A stretch of DNA of 64,000 bases from Salvator merianae (GCA_003586115.2 QVOM02000021.1:7702248-7766247); one strand, 5' to 3'. Shown: positions 1 to 12,680, counted from the first letter of the stretch. Program-made: numbers and translations. Notes: generated by a model from the letters alone, not told the origin.

Positions 1-1980
1 GACCCCTTCTGGCTGGCTGGCTGCCACCAGACACAGGGACACCCCCAAGTCTACAGAATTACCCAAACTCTTTTCTTTCCAATACACTAAATATAACCCA
101 GTACTGCAAACACATATGTTACTTAGTTTACTCTCTCTCATTACTCAAGGACTATATAGTACACTTAAAATCATTTTGGACAGGTTTGGGGAAGAAGTCA
201 CAACATCCTGGTATCTTTTTTCAGGCGGGTGTAAGAAATATGACATTACATTAATTTTGGCACATGGTGGGAAAACACATTAATCCTATTGTTTTACTTG
301 ATACTAGTCCAATTTCCTCAATTTAGTAATAAAATGTTTGCTATGCCAAAGAGCTCTTCCTAAATTTTCTCTGGACAAACAAGTGTTACTTATTTTTCTC
401 CTTTATTCTCAACACAGCTGGATGTCTAAAAAAAGAAATCATAGGAAACAAAAAAAAAACAACAGCCAGAACAGTGACCAAAATATAAAGCTGCCTTTAA
501 CAATTGTCCATCAAACAACACTGGTCAGAGTGATACAAGGCAACAACCAGCAGAAATCCCAAACCCAATCAGGCTTTGCTATAATCCATAATAAATCAGG
601 CCTTGCCTATTCATGGGTCTTCCCTCAATTGTTGTCCACATGTCCATTTGCCATATGCGGGCCAATGAACAGGAGAACAGTCCAGTAGCTCTTCTGTATC
701 ATCCACTCCAAAGCTACAATCCAGATAAGCTTACCACTGTGCTCAAGGAAAAGGACTTACATCAGCACCTGAACTAGGACCATGTTGTGGGAAGGTGAGG
801 TAGGACTTGCTTTCATTGCTTTATCTCACTTTAATCCACTGCATCTCAAAAAAGAAAGTAAGTCTTCGAAGTAGAGTTTCATTCAGTTTTACCCTGCCCT
901 GACCCTGTTGTCCCAATCTGCAGGCATCTGCTGCAAGGCGGTCTGAGTCCATTCAGTACTTAAACTGGAGTCTTCACATAAAACACATGCACGCTGTCTT
1001 GGATCTCGGGACAAAAGCCGCAGTATTTGCATGCAATAAAATAGGTATGAATGCTGTAATCCAGTGGACATTTAATTAGGAATTAATTCAGCAGATCTTA
1101 CTTTGAGTAAGTGTGAGTCTTACCATACTATTCAAAACAGCAAGTGGTACTTCCGCACACTGTCAAAAAAAAATGGTAAGAAGGTGGATTTTCACAGCAG
1201 TGGCCCCGTTCCTGCATGAAAGTTACTTCTCTAAAGCATTTCAGTCCAGAAAATGTGTGCTGCTAAAAGCACGGGTTGGGGCATGTCAAAAATCTTTTGT
1301 CTCCCAACTACACTAAGAACAGTATGTAGTTTGTGAGTCGCATGGTATCTGAGTCTTCTGGGAGGGTGGACATTGCCCATCTTCATTTTTTTTAAAAAAA
1401 ACCTTCTAACAAATTTGGATATTCAAGCACTCAGGATGTGGAGCACAGAGGAGAGGGCAACATCTTCTCCACAACTTGCCAGTGAATCATGACCCTCCAA
1501 CCTATGGGCTGTGTGCCAATCCTCGACATCTCACCTTTACTTCACTGGAGACACAGAATTCTCTTACCCGGCCACCAATACACCTTCCATTCATTTTTCT
1601 TTGGTTTTTCTATTTTTTTTTTGTATTTTTTTCTTTTGTGGGGTAGGGGTGAGGCGCTTGAGGTGAAGCACCTACTCTCTAAGCCCTGACCACAACGGGC
1701 ACTGTCCCTCCTGAGACATGCCAGCAGAGGGCCCTCCCCAGTCCTGTGTCCTTCTGTAGGAACTTTTTACACTCGCTTCACATTTTTTCTTTCAGTTTTC
1801 CCATAAACATGAATTACTGCAAGCTCTGAGCATGTCTTTTTAAGGGGGGTAAGGCACACAAGAGAGTATTGAGTGGGACCTGCTGTTCCGCAAGCCTGCA
1901 CAGAATACGCTGTGCTCTCTTTTCCCCATGAGATGAGAAACTGCAATCACTGCCTGTTCGCTTTTTAAAAAATCTGTGAC
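1..1980. other. No gene or repeat recognised; probable first intron of LHFPL2
   Basis: I see no coding exon, RNA gene or clear repeat. The open frames are short and do not resemble known proteins. Assignment to an intron rests only on the position left of the CpG island. Confidence 0.3.
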
Positions 1981-2215
1981 CCTATCTAGATATCCAGATA
2001 GCTGAATACAGAGATACAAATATCCACATATCCAGATATTTTGGTCCAGATATCTGGATTTTTCTAATGAAAAAAAGCACACATATTGATATGCAAAGGA
2101 CCGTGTAGCTGGATATCCAGATTTTGCTAATTAAAAAAGCACAGGCATACAAAGATCCATTTATCCGAGTATCTGGATTCTTCTAAAGACAAAGATAAGA
2201 GATATGCAAATATCT
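1981..2215. repeat. Degenerate tandem repeat with gatatccag core, left part
   Basis: Units of roughly 55-65 bp recur. Each has a TATCTGGAT or ATATCCAG core, then CTAATGAAAAAAGCACA or similar, then ATATGCAAAGATCC. At least three imperfect units are visible. The array stops at a mobile element and resumes on its other side. Confidence 0.65.
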
Positions 2216-2785
2216 GTGGCCACGGTCACATGCGAATAGCCTGTCCCAGGGACGGATAGGGAACTAAGGCCATTTTTGCCTGGAATAGACTGGTCACAGC
2301 TACCATGCCACCACACCTATGCCATACTCTCGTGGATCCCCTTCACCTGGTAAAAGGTAAGCTTCAACGTGGCGATGGGGGGACAGAGGGAGGACACAGA
2401 AGGAGCCTTCCACTGCACTGAAACTTACCTTTTACCAGGCAAAGGGGATCCACGAAGGCTCAGTGTGGCGTGGCAGCGAGGCGGAAGTGGTGCCAAGGTA
2501 TCAGAGTGTCAGCAGTGGCAGGGTCAGACACTTTCCAGAGCGAGGGTCGAGGTGGCGGGGTCGGGCCCTTCCCTGTTGACTGCACTCCATGTCGCTGCTG
2601 AGTTGGATGGCAATCCTTTGCCTGACTGAAATGGACTCACTGCAAGGATTATCTGATTGCAGGATAGTCCCATTCAAGACAGAAAAGTCCTCAGAAAAAC
2701 CAGAAATGTATTTTGGTGCCTGGTCACCAAAGACTGAAGACAGGCTCCATTCTTATTAAATATAAGGTAAGATTAATGCCTGTGT
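2216..2785. mobile_element. Non-autonomous DNA transposon interrupting the tandem repeat
   Basis: The interior matches the element at 19875-20374. Shared features are the pair of inverted GGATCCCCTTYRCCTGGTAAA and TTTACCAGGCAAAGGGGATC motifs around 2334-2452 and the AGATAGTCCCA motif near the right side. The tandem repeat continues on both sides, which supports insertion. Exact ends are uncertain because the termini are degraded. Confidence 0.6.
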
Positions 2786-2885
2786 TTTTTTAAATAAAAA
2801 AATACACATATCAATATTCAAAGATCCATTTAACTGGATACACAGATTTTACTAATGAAAATGGCTGTGAAGCTATGTGAGTCCA
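2786..2885. repeat. Degenerate tandem repeat, right part
   Basis: The sequence AAAGATCCATTTAACTGGAT followed by ACTAATGAAAA repeats the unit seen at 2100-2200. It is the continuation of the array at 1981-2215 after the inserted transposon. Confidence 0.6.
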
Positions 2886-4326
2886 CAAGAAAGATCCTGA
2901 ATATATATGTGTAAGGACCACTACCACCCCGTATCCCCTGGTTTAATTCCAGCAAAGTCCAGCAGAGTTTACTCCAGTTATGTACACACAGAAATATTTG
3001 TACCTTTTACAACAACTTCCAGTTGAACATGAGGGCTGTGTGTCCCTACAGATTTGTCCAGGACTTGTGCTGACCAAATCCCATGGTCACCCCATAGCCC
3101 CTAAACTGGGAATTTTGCACTGGATTCCACAAGGATCTCAGAATTTGGATTTAGAGAAAGAATGAAAAAAATCAAATTGCCATGGGGGGAAGGCCCAAAC
3201 ATGGTGACTGAGAGGAAGTTGACCAGCCAATCAACAACAGTCCAAACCCCAGCAGCGCCATCACAGTTGCAGTTAGCTAGACACTTGCGAGGAAAATCTG
3301 ATTTTGCAACAGCGTATGTTGGCTGTGTGGTGTGACATTAACCATTTTTAAGATGGGATTTCCCTGAAAATGTATCTGGAGAAAAATGGGGAGGAAAACT
3401 TGCTTTTAAAACAAAAACCGGATCTAAACCACTTATGTGTAACAAAGCCCTAAGGAATGTAAAGGGGAAAATCCTGCTTTTGTCCTGCAAGCTCTTAATA
3501 TACCTCACATGTGGCAGAACTTTTCTAAAACCTGGTCTATAAGCCAACATTTTTCCAGAAATAATTATTTTATTTATTACGATGCTGTGAGAAAGGGTCT
3601 TTCATTTCCCCCATTATTAAAAACTGCACCACAAAACAGGAAACAGATGGGGGGCTGACACTCAAGGAACAACGCTTTAACACTGCAGTGCAAAGAGGTT
3701 GGATACCTTCATGCAAACTAAATTAGTACAACAAACATCTGACCTGCGGTTTTTCCTTCTCATGTCATCACAGCACTTCCCACAAAAATGCCACAGTAAC
3801 AAGAAAAGCAGCTTGGAAAGGATTGGGGGAGACTTGCTAGAGTGAAATTCCTTGAAAAATATAAATCAAATCCCCTCTCACTGCCTTATAATATATGCAC
3901 ATTAAAGAAACAGAAATTAATACAAGATCTCCTTCCCACACGCACGCCCCGGACGTTAGCAGGAGAGATTATCAGTACTGAAAGCGCTTCTCTCCATCCT
4001 AAGTGCAGGAAAAAAGCTAACGGCTCCCTACCAGCGACCCAGCCATTAAGGGTCTGAAGAACAACAATACACTCGCTCCCGCTTTCATTTTCCACACTGA
4101 AAAACCTCAGCAGGCGGTTGAGCAATAAAACGAGTGGCAGATTTATCTGCCTACTGCCTGGTTGACTGTGGAGACAGATGGGAGGAAAACTGTTCCAGCA
4201 GCAACAATCCCAGAGAATCCCCGTAGCGAAGCCAGCGTGTAAGAACCTGGTTTCCAGAGGACACCCTCTAACTCAGCTAAAAGAGATCTGCAAAAGTTTT
4301 GTGCTTTCGTTTCTCTCCCGTACACA
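2886..4326. other. No gene or repeat recognised
   Basis: Only short unrelated open frames are present. CpG density rises towards the right end as the CpG island approaches. Confidence 0.3.
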
Positions 4327-4341
4327 CGCGCGCGCGCGCGC
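4327..4341. repeat. Alternating CG run on the CpG island shoulder
   Basis: A short pure CG dinucleotide run is flanked by CACA and by a run of C. It sits at the edge of the CpG island. Such alternating purine-pyrimidine tracts can adopt Z-DNA. Confidence 0.85.
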
Positions 4342-4939
4342 ACCCCCCCCCATCTCGATAGACTGCTGAAGGGGGAAGAGAGCAAAACACCCGAACTGAT
4401 TTAAACTGTGTATGTGTTTTAAAGAGGCACGTTTCCCAGAATGTATGACAGATACTCCTTTGATCGTTCGCTGCCCCAAGCCGAACCTGTTTGTGGGACT
4501 GCAGTTCTTCTCTGCAGTGGTTTGCATGCAGCGCGCTGCTGCAACCCAGCTGAGAAGCCCGCGATTTGCTTGCTGCTGCTGGTGGTGGTATATCCTCGCT
4601 TTTTCTCCCACACCCACATACACGGTCGAAGAAAAAATAACCCGGAAGGCTGGAATTTAGGACGATCAAGGCGGAACTTTTCAAGATGAAAAAACCAAAG
4701 GGAAGATAAGGAAATAAATTCCACTGAAGTCAACGAAACTTTTTTTTTTTTTAAGATTGCTTTTGCATGAACGAGTGGAAGGCACCAAAAAGAGGCAGAG
4801 GCAACTCCAACCTCTTCTTCTACTTTTCAGGCACATAAGAACAGCTAAGCTTCAACCGAGTCCACTCCCGACATGGTCTCTCCCTCTCACACACAGTCAC
4901 GGACCCTTATATTTCCTATTCCACGTCCAGCTGATTAAG

Positions 4940-7080
4940 GGAATGGAAGCATGTTTGCACCGCAAGAGCCGCCGCCACCATTTCCAGGGCTTCCTTGTTC
5001 GCCGACCGACCGACCGGCCGCTCTCCGTGCAAATGCAATGAATGGAGACCCGTCCCATCAACTGTTTCCCCCGCAACTTACCCGCCGCCTAGAGTTGCTC
5101 TCTTCACCGCCGCCCGCCGCTGCTTTGCAGATTTCCCTCTGCGGCTGCTAAATCCCCAGAGCTGCGAGCGAGCGACCCGGCCAGGGCTGCACGCGTGCTG
5201 GGTCGGAGGCTGATCCCCGCTCAGCCCTTTCGGCCACCTTAGCCGCGCTCGCGTCCCGTCCCGTCCGCCAGGCCTCACTCCGGCCAGTCCAGGAAAGCAG
5301 AGGGTCTTTTTGCGCCTGCCTTCCTGCTTCCCGCGGGAGGGAAGAAAGCAGCGCTGCTGCTGCACAGCGAGACGTTGCCTTCTGCTCTGCTGCTGCCCTG
5401 CCGCCTTGCCCTGCCCTGCCCTGCCTGCACCAGCCCACTCACTCCCCCCGCGCCTCTCTAAACCGTGCGCGCCCGCCCGCCCGCTTGCCTGCCTGCCTGC
5501 CTTCTGCCTTCCCGCTTCCTCCCCTCAAAACCCGCCGCCCGCCGCCAGATGAAAGCGGGGGTAAAAGAAGGCGAGCGGGCGGGCAATGTGTCCTGCAGCC
5601 CCCAGAGAGCGAGCGAGGGGGGAGCTCTCTCAGGGGAGGAAGAAGGGGTTGTGTGATACGGTGCTGAATTCAGCGTGAAAGCGGCGGCCGGCGGGAGCTT
5701 AACTGGGTTCGAAGGGGCCTGAAGAGCGAGTGGAAGGCAACAAGTGCCAAAGGGAAAAGGCGTCCCAGAGCTTCGGACAGGAATATTTGTACACCCGCCT
5801 GTTCGAAGACGGCAAGAGGGCAGCAGCGGCGCTGCTTCAGGAAAGAGTCTGCAGAAGGAGAAAGAGGTTCCATACGCTTCAAGACTCACGCCAGCCTCCT
5901 TCCATGCTGGTGGCCGCTTTTCCCCCTCAGGGGGGCGGCCATTTCCCTCGGGAACCCCTCCCTCCCTATACCCTTCCTCCCCAAGCTGTCGAGGATCCAG
6001 CCCGGTCCAGAAGTGGGGAAAGTGTCAGGTAGGGACTTTCCCGAGGAAATAGTCGCCTCCAGGCACCGGTTTGATAAGAGGACAGGGCAAGTTTTGAGGT
6101 GTGGATCCGAAGTCACTGGGCAATAAAGTCATCTTCCCTTTCTCCCTGATTCGCTTTTCGCAGGAAGAAGACGGGATGGAAAGAAGCTTCGAAGAACAAA
6201 AATAAACTCAGTCTCCTCAAGGGCCGTGAGTTTCCAAACAGCTCCCTGGCCGTCCCTACAGATCTGCGCCTGCCGGCTGAGAGAGTCCGGCAACGCAACG
6301 TCTGAACTAAGGACCCACGGGTCATTCTAATCTGATCAGTTAAAAGGGCAAGGCAGCTTCCAGAAGAGAAACTTTATAGAGATCGTGGCAAGTGAAGGGT
6401 CGGGAAGGAGGAGGGGGCACTCAGCGACTATGGCTGAGGAGTCGGTCGGATAGATCCGCCGGGGTTCTGGTAGAGCTCCGAGTGTTGTCTGTGTGCGTGT
6501 GAAAACGAGAAAGAGGGAAAGGGGACGAAGCCTCCAACGGGAAATGAAACATTATGAAAGTCCGTTTTCCCTTAAGCCAGGAGGGCGCCAGGCTCCTCTC
6601 GCGGACGGGCGAAGCGGCGTCTCTGGCCTCTGACGGAGCTGCACCGCGCTATAGCCAAGGCAGCAGAGCTGCGTCCCAAGGGGCGGAGGACGAGGTCAGC
6701 CGCGGGCTGTGGAGAGAGAAGGGAGGCCCTACGGCTCCAAGCAGCGGGCGCGGGGCGGGGGGAAAGCGAGCAGCAGGGCAGACACAATAAAAGGATTCGT
6801 GCATGGCGCAAGCGGGCGCGGGTCGGGGGAGAGAGGGAAAGCAGGAAAAGAAGTAACTTCGCCAGTTCAGCAAACAAACAGTAGTAGTCGCCGCCGCCGC
6901 TGCCTCACATGCATACCGGCGGTGCCCCAGCTGCTCCTTCTGAGTCTATGGAGAGGGCGAGAGAGGGTGGAGCGGCCCCTTCTAGCCTGAAAGCAGCGAA
7001 AGAGTCGCGGCCAAGCTGGCCTGATCCGGGGGAAACCCAGAACTGAGGCGGCGGCTGTAGCTAGGGACTTCCCGCCCGCC
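4940..7080 (-). promoter_or_regulatory. LHFPL2: CpG island promoter, probably of LHFPL2
   Basis: This is the longest CpG-dense stretch in the window. It has GC boxes (for example near 6749-6762), CCTGCC and CCCGCC runs at about 5390-5500, and no frame that resembles a known protein. Long CpG islands in vertebrates usually mark promoters. The next gene downstream of ARSB on the same strand in other vertebrates is LHFPL2, a tetraspan membrane protein with a noncoding first exon, so a minus-strand promoter for it is the best guess. An ATAAAAGG motif at about 6786 lies on the plus strand and need not be used. The strand and the gene name are inferred from synteny, not read from the sequence. Confidence 0.55.
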
Positions 7081-8175
7081 CCAGCTACTTTTTGGCTTGT
7101 GAGTGTGTGTTTGAGAGAGAGAGAGAGAGAGAGAGATTTTAATGGTTCCAGCTAGATGCCTCACTGCCAAAAAATATTGTGTGTGAAGTCCCAAACGGAA
7201 CGTACTTCCTGAAACGGAATGCAAAACTTCCCCGGCGGTCGTGTCCTTGGGACTGAGAGGAATTCCAGTTAGGACAACCATGAACCATCCCTGCCTGGCT
7301 GTCTCTAGCAGGAGGAGATTCTGAGTCAAATCAAAACAGTGTACATTTCATCCAGCCTTGTGTTCAGTATTTGTGTTTTCTCCATTAGTGCTTTTGATGT
7401 TGCTTAACGCTTGGAAAATTGGACGGCTATGGTGGATTCTGGAGCACAGTTTGTCACCTTGAGTGAAGACATGTGGGCAGAGTGAGTGATGCCCCACCAC
7501 ACTTACAGCTTGTGAGGATTTTTTCCCCATAATCCACTGATTTATTATTGACCTTCCCAAATAAATTCAAGCCAATAGCCAACTTTTTATTTGAAAAAAA
7601 AAAGAGACATCATCTGTGTTCACACATAGCAAAAAAAGCAGCTCAGATGAAGCACCTTAACTAAAGTAGCATGTGGCTCCTCATGTTCTCATCTCTAATC
7701 ACTTTTTTGTCTAGAATATTAATGAGGGGAGGCAGGGGTATGAATAATCACACCTGCAAATCATTTCCAAGCCATCTCTCAGCTACCTCAGAAGTGTTCT
7801 TTTTACTGCATGTGAGGACAGCCATATATGAGTAAAAAAAGTAGAACATTAAAGTTGGAAAGGCCATTTTAAATTTATTATTGTTGTTGATGATGATGAT
7901 TCCCTGCAGAGGTATAGCTAAGGTAGAATAGGCCTCTGATGATACCAAGAAAAGTGAGACTGAGTGCATGCATAGGATACAACATTTATTTATTTTAACT
8001 CGTGTCAAAAGCATAATCAGAAGTAGTTCTAAAAAATGAATTTAAGAATTATATAAAATGCAGAGCTGCAATTGAAATGGGTCAGTGCTAGCATCAGATC
8101 CTTGCAACTACACTGTGCTGGGCACTTTGGTCAATTGTACAAATGTACAGTTTGTAAGTTTACCACAATCACAGA
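7081..8175. other. Flank of the CpG island with a GA microsatellite and a MITE half
   Basis: A GA run lies at about 7111-7136. Around 7618-7680 the sequence TGTTCACACATAGC followed by AAAAAAGCAGCTCA resembles one arm of the MITE at 56254-56465. Nothing else is recognised. Confidence 0.4.
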
Positions 8176-8399
8176 GGCTGTGTTCACACTTAAATTTTAA
8201 TCCTGCTTCAATCCGCCTTCAGAATGGACAAACCCATCAGCAAAATATATTAGTCATTTTCTTTCCCCCTTATCTAACTCAAAGGTAGATTTTCTGAGTT
8301 AGATAAAGACAAAAACAAACAACTTGTCACTTTGCTGATGTGTTCTCTCACTCTGAAAGTAGCCTAAAGCTGGATTAAAACTTAGGTGTGAACGCAGCC
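8176..8399. mobile_element. Palindromic MITE with GGCTGYGTTCACAC ends
   Basis: The left end GGCTGTGTTCACACTTAAAT is inverted at the right end (TTAGGTGTGAACGCAGCC). The inner arms, with TTTTAATCC and CTGAAAGT/ACTTTCAG-type motifs, also pair. The element is about 224 bp with no coding capacity. No clear target duplication is visible. A related copy lies at 16070-16271. Confidence 0.75.
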
Positions 8400-9935
8400 A
8401 AAATGTAGTAGTGACTGTGTAGTCCCATGTATTTAAAATTCCTTGGATCGGGCTATACCTATTGTAACCTATTCAGTGATTTCCAGACTTCCCAGCTGGC
8501 ATTAGAGCCTACTGCCAAATTTCCTGATGGATCCATCCAATGGGAATCTTCCATGCTTCTCCACAGAACTAAACTAGATCAAGCTGCTTGTTCTTCAAAA
8601 TTTTCTGTCACCATAAGGAAGCTATTTTGTGATTTTAGCATTTGGTGAGCAGGATGGTGTCCATATAGAAGATGTTGTTCAGAAGTTGCTGATTTGGATC
8701 TTTTCTGTATGCTGCTGCTTCTTAGTGGACTGCTGGTGGAGCAATCCATGCCAAATGTTATACTTTATCCTGAGAAGCAGGTTTAAAAGCATCCTGTAAT
8801 CAGCCCACAGGTTTCATTCAGAGTAACATCTATCTGCCCAGCATATGCTGACTTATACCATACTGGGGAGGCATGTTCACCAAATGAATAGCAGAGAGCT
8901 AATACTTTTGTTTTCATTTGTGGCCTAGCTCCCTGGGTAGTGCCCATTATTTTCCAGAGCATGTTTTTTCTTCCATTAACTTTCAATTTTGTGTTACTGC
9001 AGTGCTATTTATAAGTTAATGCTCTATCCAAAGTAACATCTAAAACTTTAGGGTTTGGGCAATGTTCTAAAAGCACCCCTTTGCATATGACGTGGATGCC
9101 ATAATCAATAGTCAAGCCAGTAACCAGCCAAATGCTCCAAAAGGTCTGCTTTGCTTCTTGTGCCCTGCTAAAAAACCATCCTTTCTCGTGATAGTTATAC
9201 CTCTGACTGTCTGTGACAGTTTCTAGTATTTTGAAAAAACTCATAAAGAATGCTGTGAGTTGTGGTTCAGAAATATCAGGAAGGCTGCAGGTTGAGCAAC
9301 CCTGATACATACAGGCAGGCAGGGACTGGGATTAACAATCCAGCCACCCAGACCAAAAGGTGCTGAAAGACAAATGATGGGGAGGGAGCTGCAAGCTCAG
9401 CTTTAGCATGCTATTTCTCTTTAGTTCAGCCTGACAGTATGGCTCCATTGCATCAAATTATATACAGTATCATGGTCACCACATTCTTTCAGCCTTTCAT
9501 CATAGCAAAATAGCAATTCTGTACATTGAGGCATATATACATTTATTAATAACTGACTGTTTCATATCACTCTGAAGCCTGCTCTGACCAATTTGCAGGG
9601 TACTTTGAAGATAAAAGTGTTCACATCTGTGTGTGAAGTTGAATGCTGCATGTGCTAGTGTCTAGTGAGATGCCCAGTGTGCTGTCTGGTCCAATTTTGG
9701 GGGATCACTTCTAGTCTTTGAGACCTAAGGGGGTGTACAAGATTCTTGTGACTGTGCCACATACATGTCTTCTTGTCCTTTGCCCATTGTGTCTGATTCA
9801 TGGTAGCCATGGGTGTGTCACTGAGCAAATCTGGAGAGTGGCAAATGCATCTTTGCATGAGGGAGAGGTGCCTCCCCTCTTGAAAGAGGTGTTGGTTTGA
9901 GCACTCCTGAAAAATCCCTTCCAGGATCCATTGGT
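8400..9935. other. No gene or repeat recognised
   Basis: Only short open frames without similarity to known families are present. Confidence 0.3.
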
Positions 9936-11440
9936 TCTTATTATTATTTATTTATTAATTGGATTTGTATGCCGCCCCTCTCCGAAGACTCGGGGCGGCT
10001 TACAACATATAAATACACATGATAATAATAAAATAATCCAATCTTTGTCCAATTTAAAACCCATCTAAAATTGCAATTAGCAAACCATCTAAAATTACAA
10101 TTTAAAATCTATCTAAAACCCCAAACCTAACTTACATTCCTAACTAACATTCACACTACACAGTCATCCTACCAATCAAGTGGAGCATCAAATCCAGTGA
10201 CCCCAGGCCTGCCGGCAAAGGTATGTTTTTAAGATCTTCCGAAAGGCCAGGAGAGTAGGGGCAGTACGGATCTCTAGGGGGAGCTGGTTCCGCAGGGTCG
10301 GAGCCGCCACAGAGAAGGCCCTTCCCCTGGGGCCCGCCAGCCGACATTGATTGGCTGACGGGACCTGGAGAAGGCCAACTCTGTGGCTCCTGACCGGCCG
10401 CTGGAATACATGAGGCAGGAGACGGTCCCGTAAGTAACCTGGTCCTAAGCCATGTAGGGCTTTATAGGTAACTACCAACACTTTGAATTGGGTACGGAGA
10501 CTGACCGTCAGCCAATGCAGCTCACGGAGTGTTGGAGAGACACTGGCATATCTAGGCAAGCCAGAGATAGCTCGCGCGGCTGCATTTTGGACTACCTGCA
10601 GTCTCCGGACACTCTTCAAAGGTAGCCCCATGTAGAGAGCATTGCAGTAGTCGATTCTCGAGGTGATGAGGGCATGAGCAACTGTAAGGAGGGACTCCCT
10701 ATCCAAATAAGGCCATAACTGATGGACTAACCGAACCTGGGCAAATGCTCCCCTCGCCACAGCCGACAGATGATGTTCCAAAGTCAGCTGCGGATCAAGG
10801 AGCACACCCAGGTTACGGACCTTCTCTGAGGAGGTCAACAATTCCCCCCCCAAAGTAATGGATGGACAGATGGCCGAGTCCTTGGGAGGTAACACCCACA
10901 GCCATTCCGCCTTGTCAGGGTTGAGTCTAAGCCTGTTGACGCCCATCCAGACCCTGACAGCCTCCAGACACCGGCACATTACATCGACCGCTTCACTGAA
11001 TTGGTGCGGGGTGGAAATGTACAGCTGAGTATCATCAGCGTATTGATGGTAACTCACCCCACAACGACGGATGATCTCACCTAGCGGTTTCATGTAAATG
11101 TTGAACAGCAGGGGGGAGAGGACAGACCCCTGAGGCACCCCACAAATGAGGGGCCTAGGGGCAGACCTCTGCCTCCCTACTAACACCGACTGCAACCGAC
11201 CAGACAGGTAGGAGGAAAACCACCGTAAAACGGTGGCTCCCACTCCCAACCCCTCCAGCTGGCGTAGAAGGATACCATGGTCGATGGTATCGAAAGCCGC
11301 CGAGAGGTCAAGAAGCACCAGGATAGAGGAATAACCCCTATCCCGAGCCCACCAGAGATCATCTATCAGTGCGACCAAGGCAGTCTCAGTGCTGTAGCCG
11401 GGCCTGAAACCAGACTGCCACGGGCCTAGGTAATCTTCTC
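9936..11440 (-). mobile_element. L2-clade LINE, 5'-truncated, with open reverse transcriptase frame
   Basis: The minus-strand frame from an in-frame Met at 11378 to a stop at 10188 gives 396 residues. It continues upstream without Met to about 11436, including the L2-type motif QSGFRPGYSTETAL. Reverse transcriptase motifs are LLDLSAAFDTIDH (residues 22-34), CGVPQGSVLSPLLFN (79-93) and the catalytic YADDTQLY (113-120). The C-terminus has GRAFSVAAPTLRNQLP and ends KTYLCRQAWGHWI, as in L2-like elements. The 3' UTR carries GCCGCCCC/GGGGCGGC pairing motifs and ends in a TTATTATTTATTTATT tail at 9936-9962. The endonuclease and N-terminal part are missing, so the copy is 5'-truncated and immobile. 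The unbroken frame suggests a recent insertion. Confidence 0.92.
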
Positions 11441-11715
11441 ACCTATTGCTCAGTGGCAAAGCTCACTTCTGGAGCAAGGGGTTGAGAGAGTGATGGCAGT
11501 GTAGCTGCAGTTATTTCTGGAGGAAACTGATTATCTGAATCTATTCAGTCTGAGTTCTGCTCTGGCTTAGGACAAACTTGTCCAAGATTACCGTGATAGG
11601 TGACTGCTTTGGGAGACGGAGATAGGAGGAGTTTGTCTCTATTGATACTGCTCAGGCTTCCAGTTTTGCTGCTACTGTTGACCACGTTGTCTGTGGAATG
11701 GGAGTGGAAGACACT

Positions 11716-12353
11716 GGGCGTTTTCACACTTACCACCAGAAAACAGACTAATTAGTCTGTTCTATCATGGTAATTTACCATGCAGCACGGATACTGTCTA
11801 CACTGCGTGGCAAGAAACTGCACCAGAAGCTAGTTACCAGTCCTCACCATGCTCGCATTGGGCTACGCAATGCCCAATCAGACTGCGTGGACCCAATCAG
11901 AGCATCATGCAGCCTGATCATGTATGCCCAATTGCACTGGCACAATCAGCCCATTGCACAGGCACAATCAGCTGATTGTGCCTGCATGCTCCGTGGGCCT
12001 GCCAGCTGCCATGGCAGCAGTCAGATGCTTACTGGTTGTTGGTATGGCAAGGATTGGGCGCAGGCCCAATCTGGCATTATGCAGCCCAATCTGGCATTGT
12101 GTGACCCAGCCTGCCCCAATTGCCCAGTCACGCATCTGAGATGACTTCATGACCAGGCTGGTGCAAATGCACCTTACCAGGAGGTCACTATCACCTCCTG
12201 TTAAGGTTGTGGAGCACTAATTAGTTCTCCACAGGTAGTAGAAATTGGGAGCAGACGTAGCCCATTCCCGGCCACTCGGGCCTCCGCAAAGTGCGGACAC
12301 ACTTGACTAGCAAGCATACTTGATGCTTGTTAGTAGCACACGTGAACAGTCCC
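11716..12353. mobile_element. MITE of the GGGCC...TTTGCACTT family, 638 bp
   Basis: The left end GGGCGTTTTCACACTTACC and the right end ACGTGAACAGTCCC are imperfect inverted copies. The interior has the motif ACTAGCAAGC...GCTTGTTAGTA near the right end, as in the copy ending at 58102. Flanking triplets ACT and ATT differ by one base. No protein is encoded. Confidence 0.65.
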
Positions 12354-12439
12354 ATTGTGTTGCAAAGGTTCTGTTCCTATATGAAGGGACAAACACAGCA
12401 GACAGTGCTAAGTGACTGTATCTTTCCACGTTGGCAGCT

Positions 12440-12680
12440 GTGTTGTGGGGAGCCTGATTTTGTCCTCAGTGCTATTCAGCAGGTACTGTATATGAAGCCA
12501 CTTAGAGTGGTCATCAGAAGCTGTACAGTAAAGTGTCATCAATATGCTGATAACAACTCGGCTCTATCTCCATAACATCTGAAGCAGGAGAATGTGGGAA
12601 TGTCCTAAGGTTGGATGAGGATCAGTAAGCAGAGGCTGAATCCCAGGGATTCGCCGGTTCTAGATTTTAGAAATCTCACT
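12440..12680 (+). mobile_element. Degenerate L2 reverse transcriptase fragment
   Basis: A plus-strand frame reads YMKPLRVVIRSC, then KCHQYADNNSALSP. This is the damaged equivalent of YMKPLGEIIRRCGV...YHQYADDTQLY in the L2 at 9936-11440. The catalytic YADD has become YADN and stops follow. Confidence 0.75.

Noticed and set aside
4143..6877. Many open frames of 60-143 codons across the CpG island
   Set aside because: High GC content lowers stop frequency and the frames overlap on both strands. None resembles a known protein.
8176..8399. Target duplication for the palindromic MITE
   Set aside because: The flanking bases (AGA left, AAA right) do not match well enough to call.
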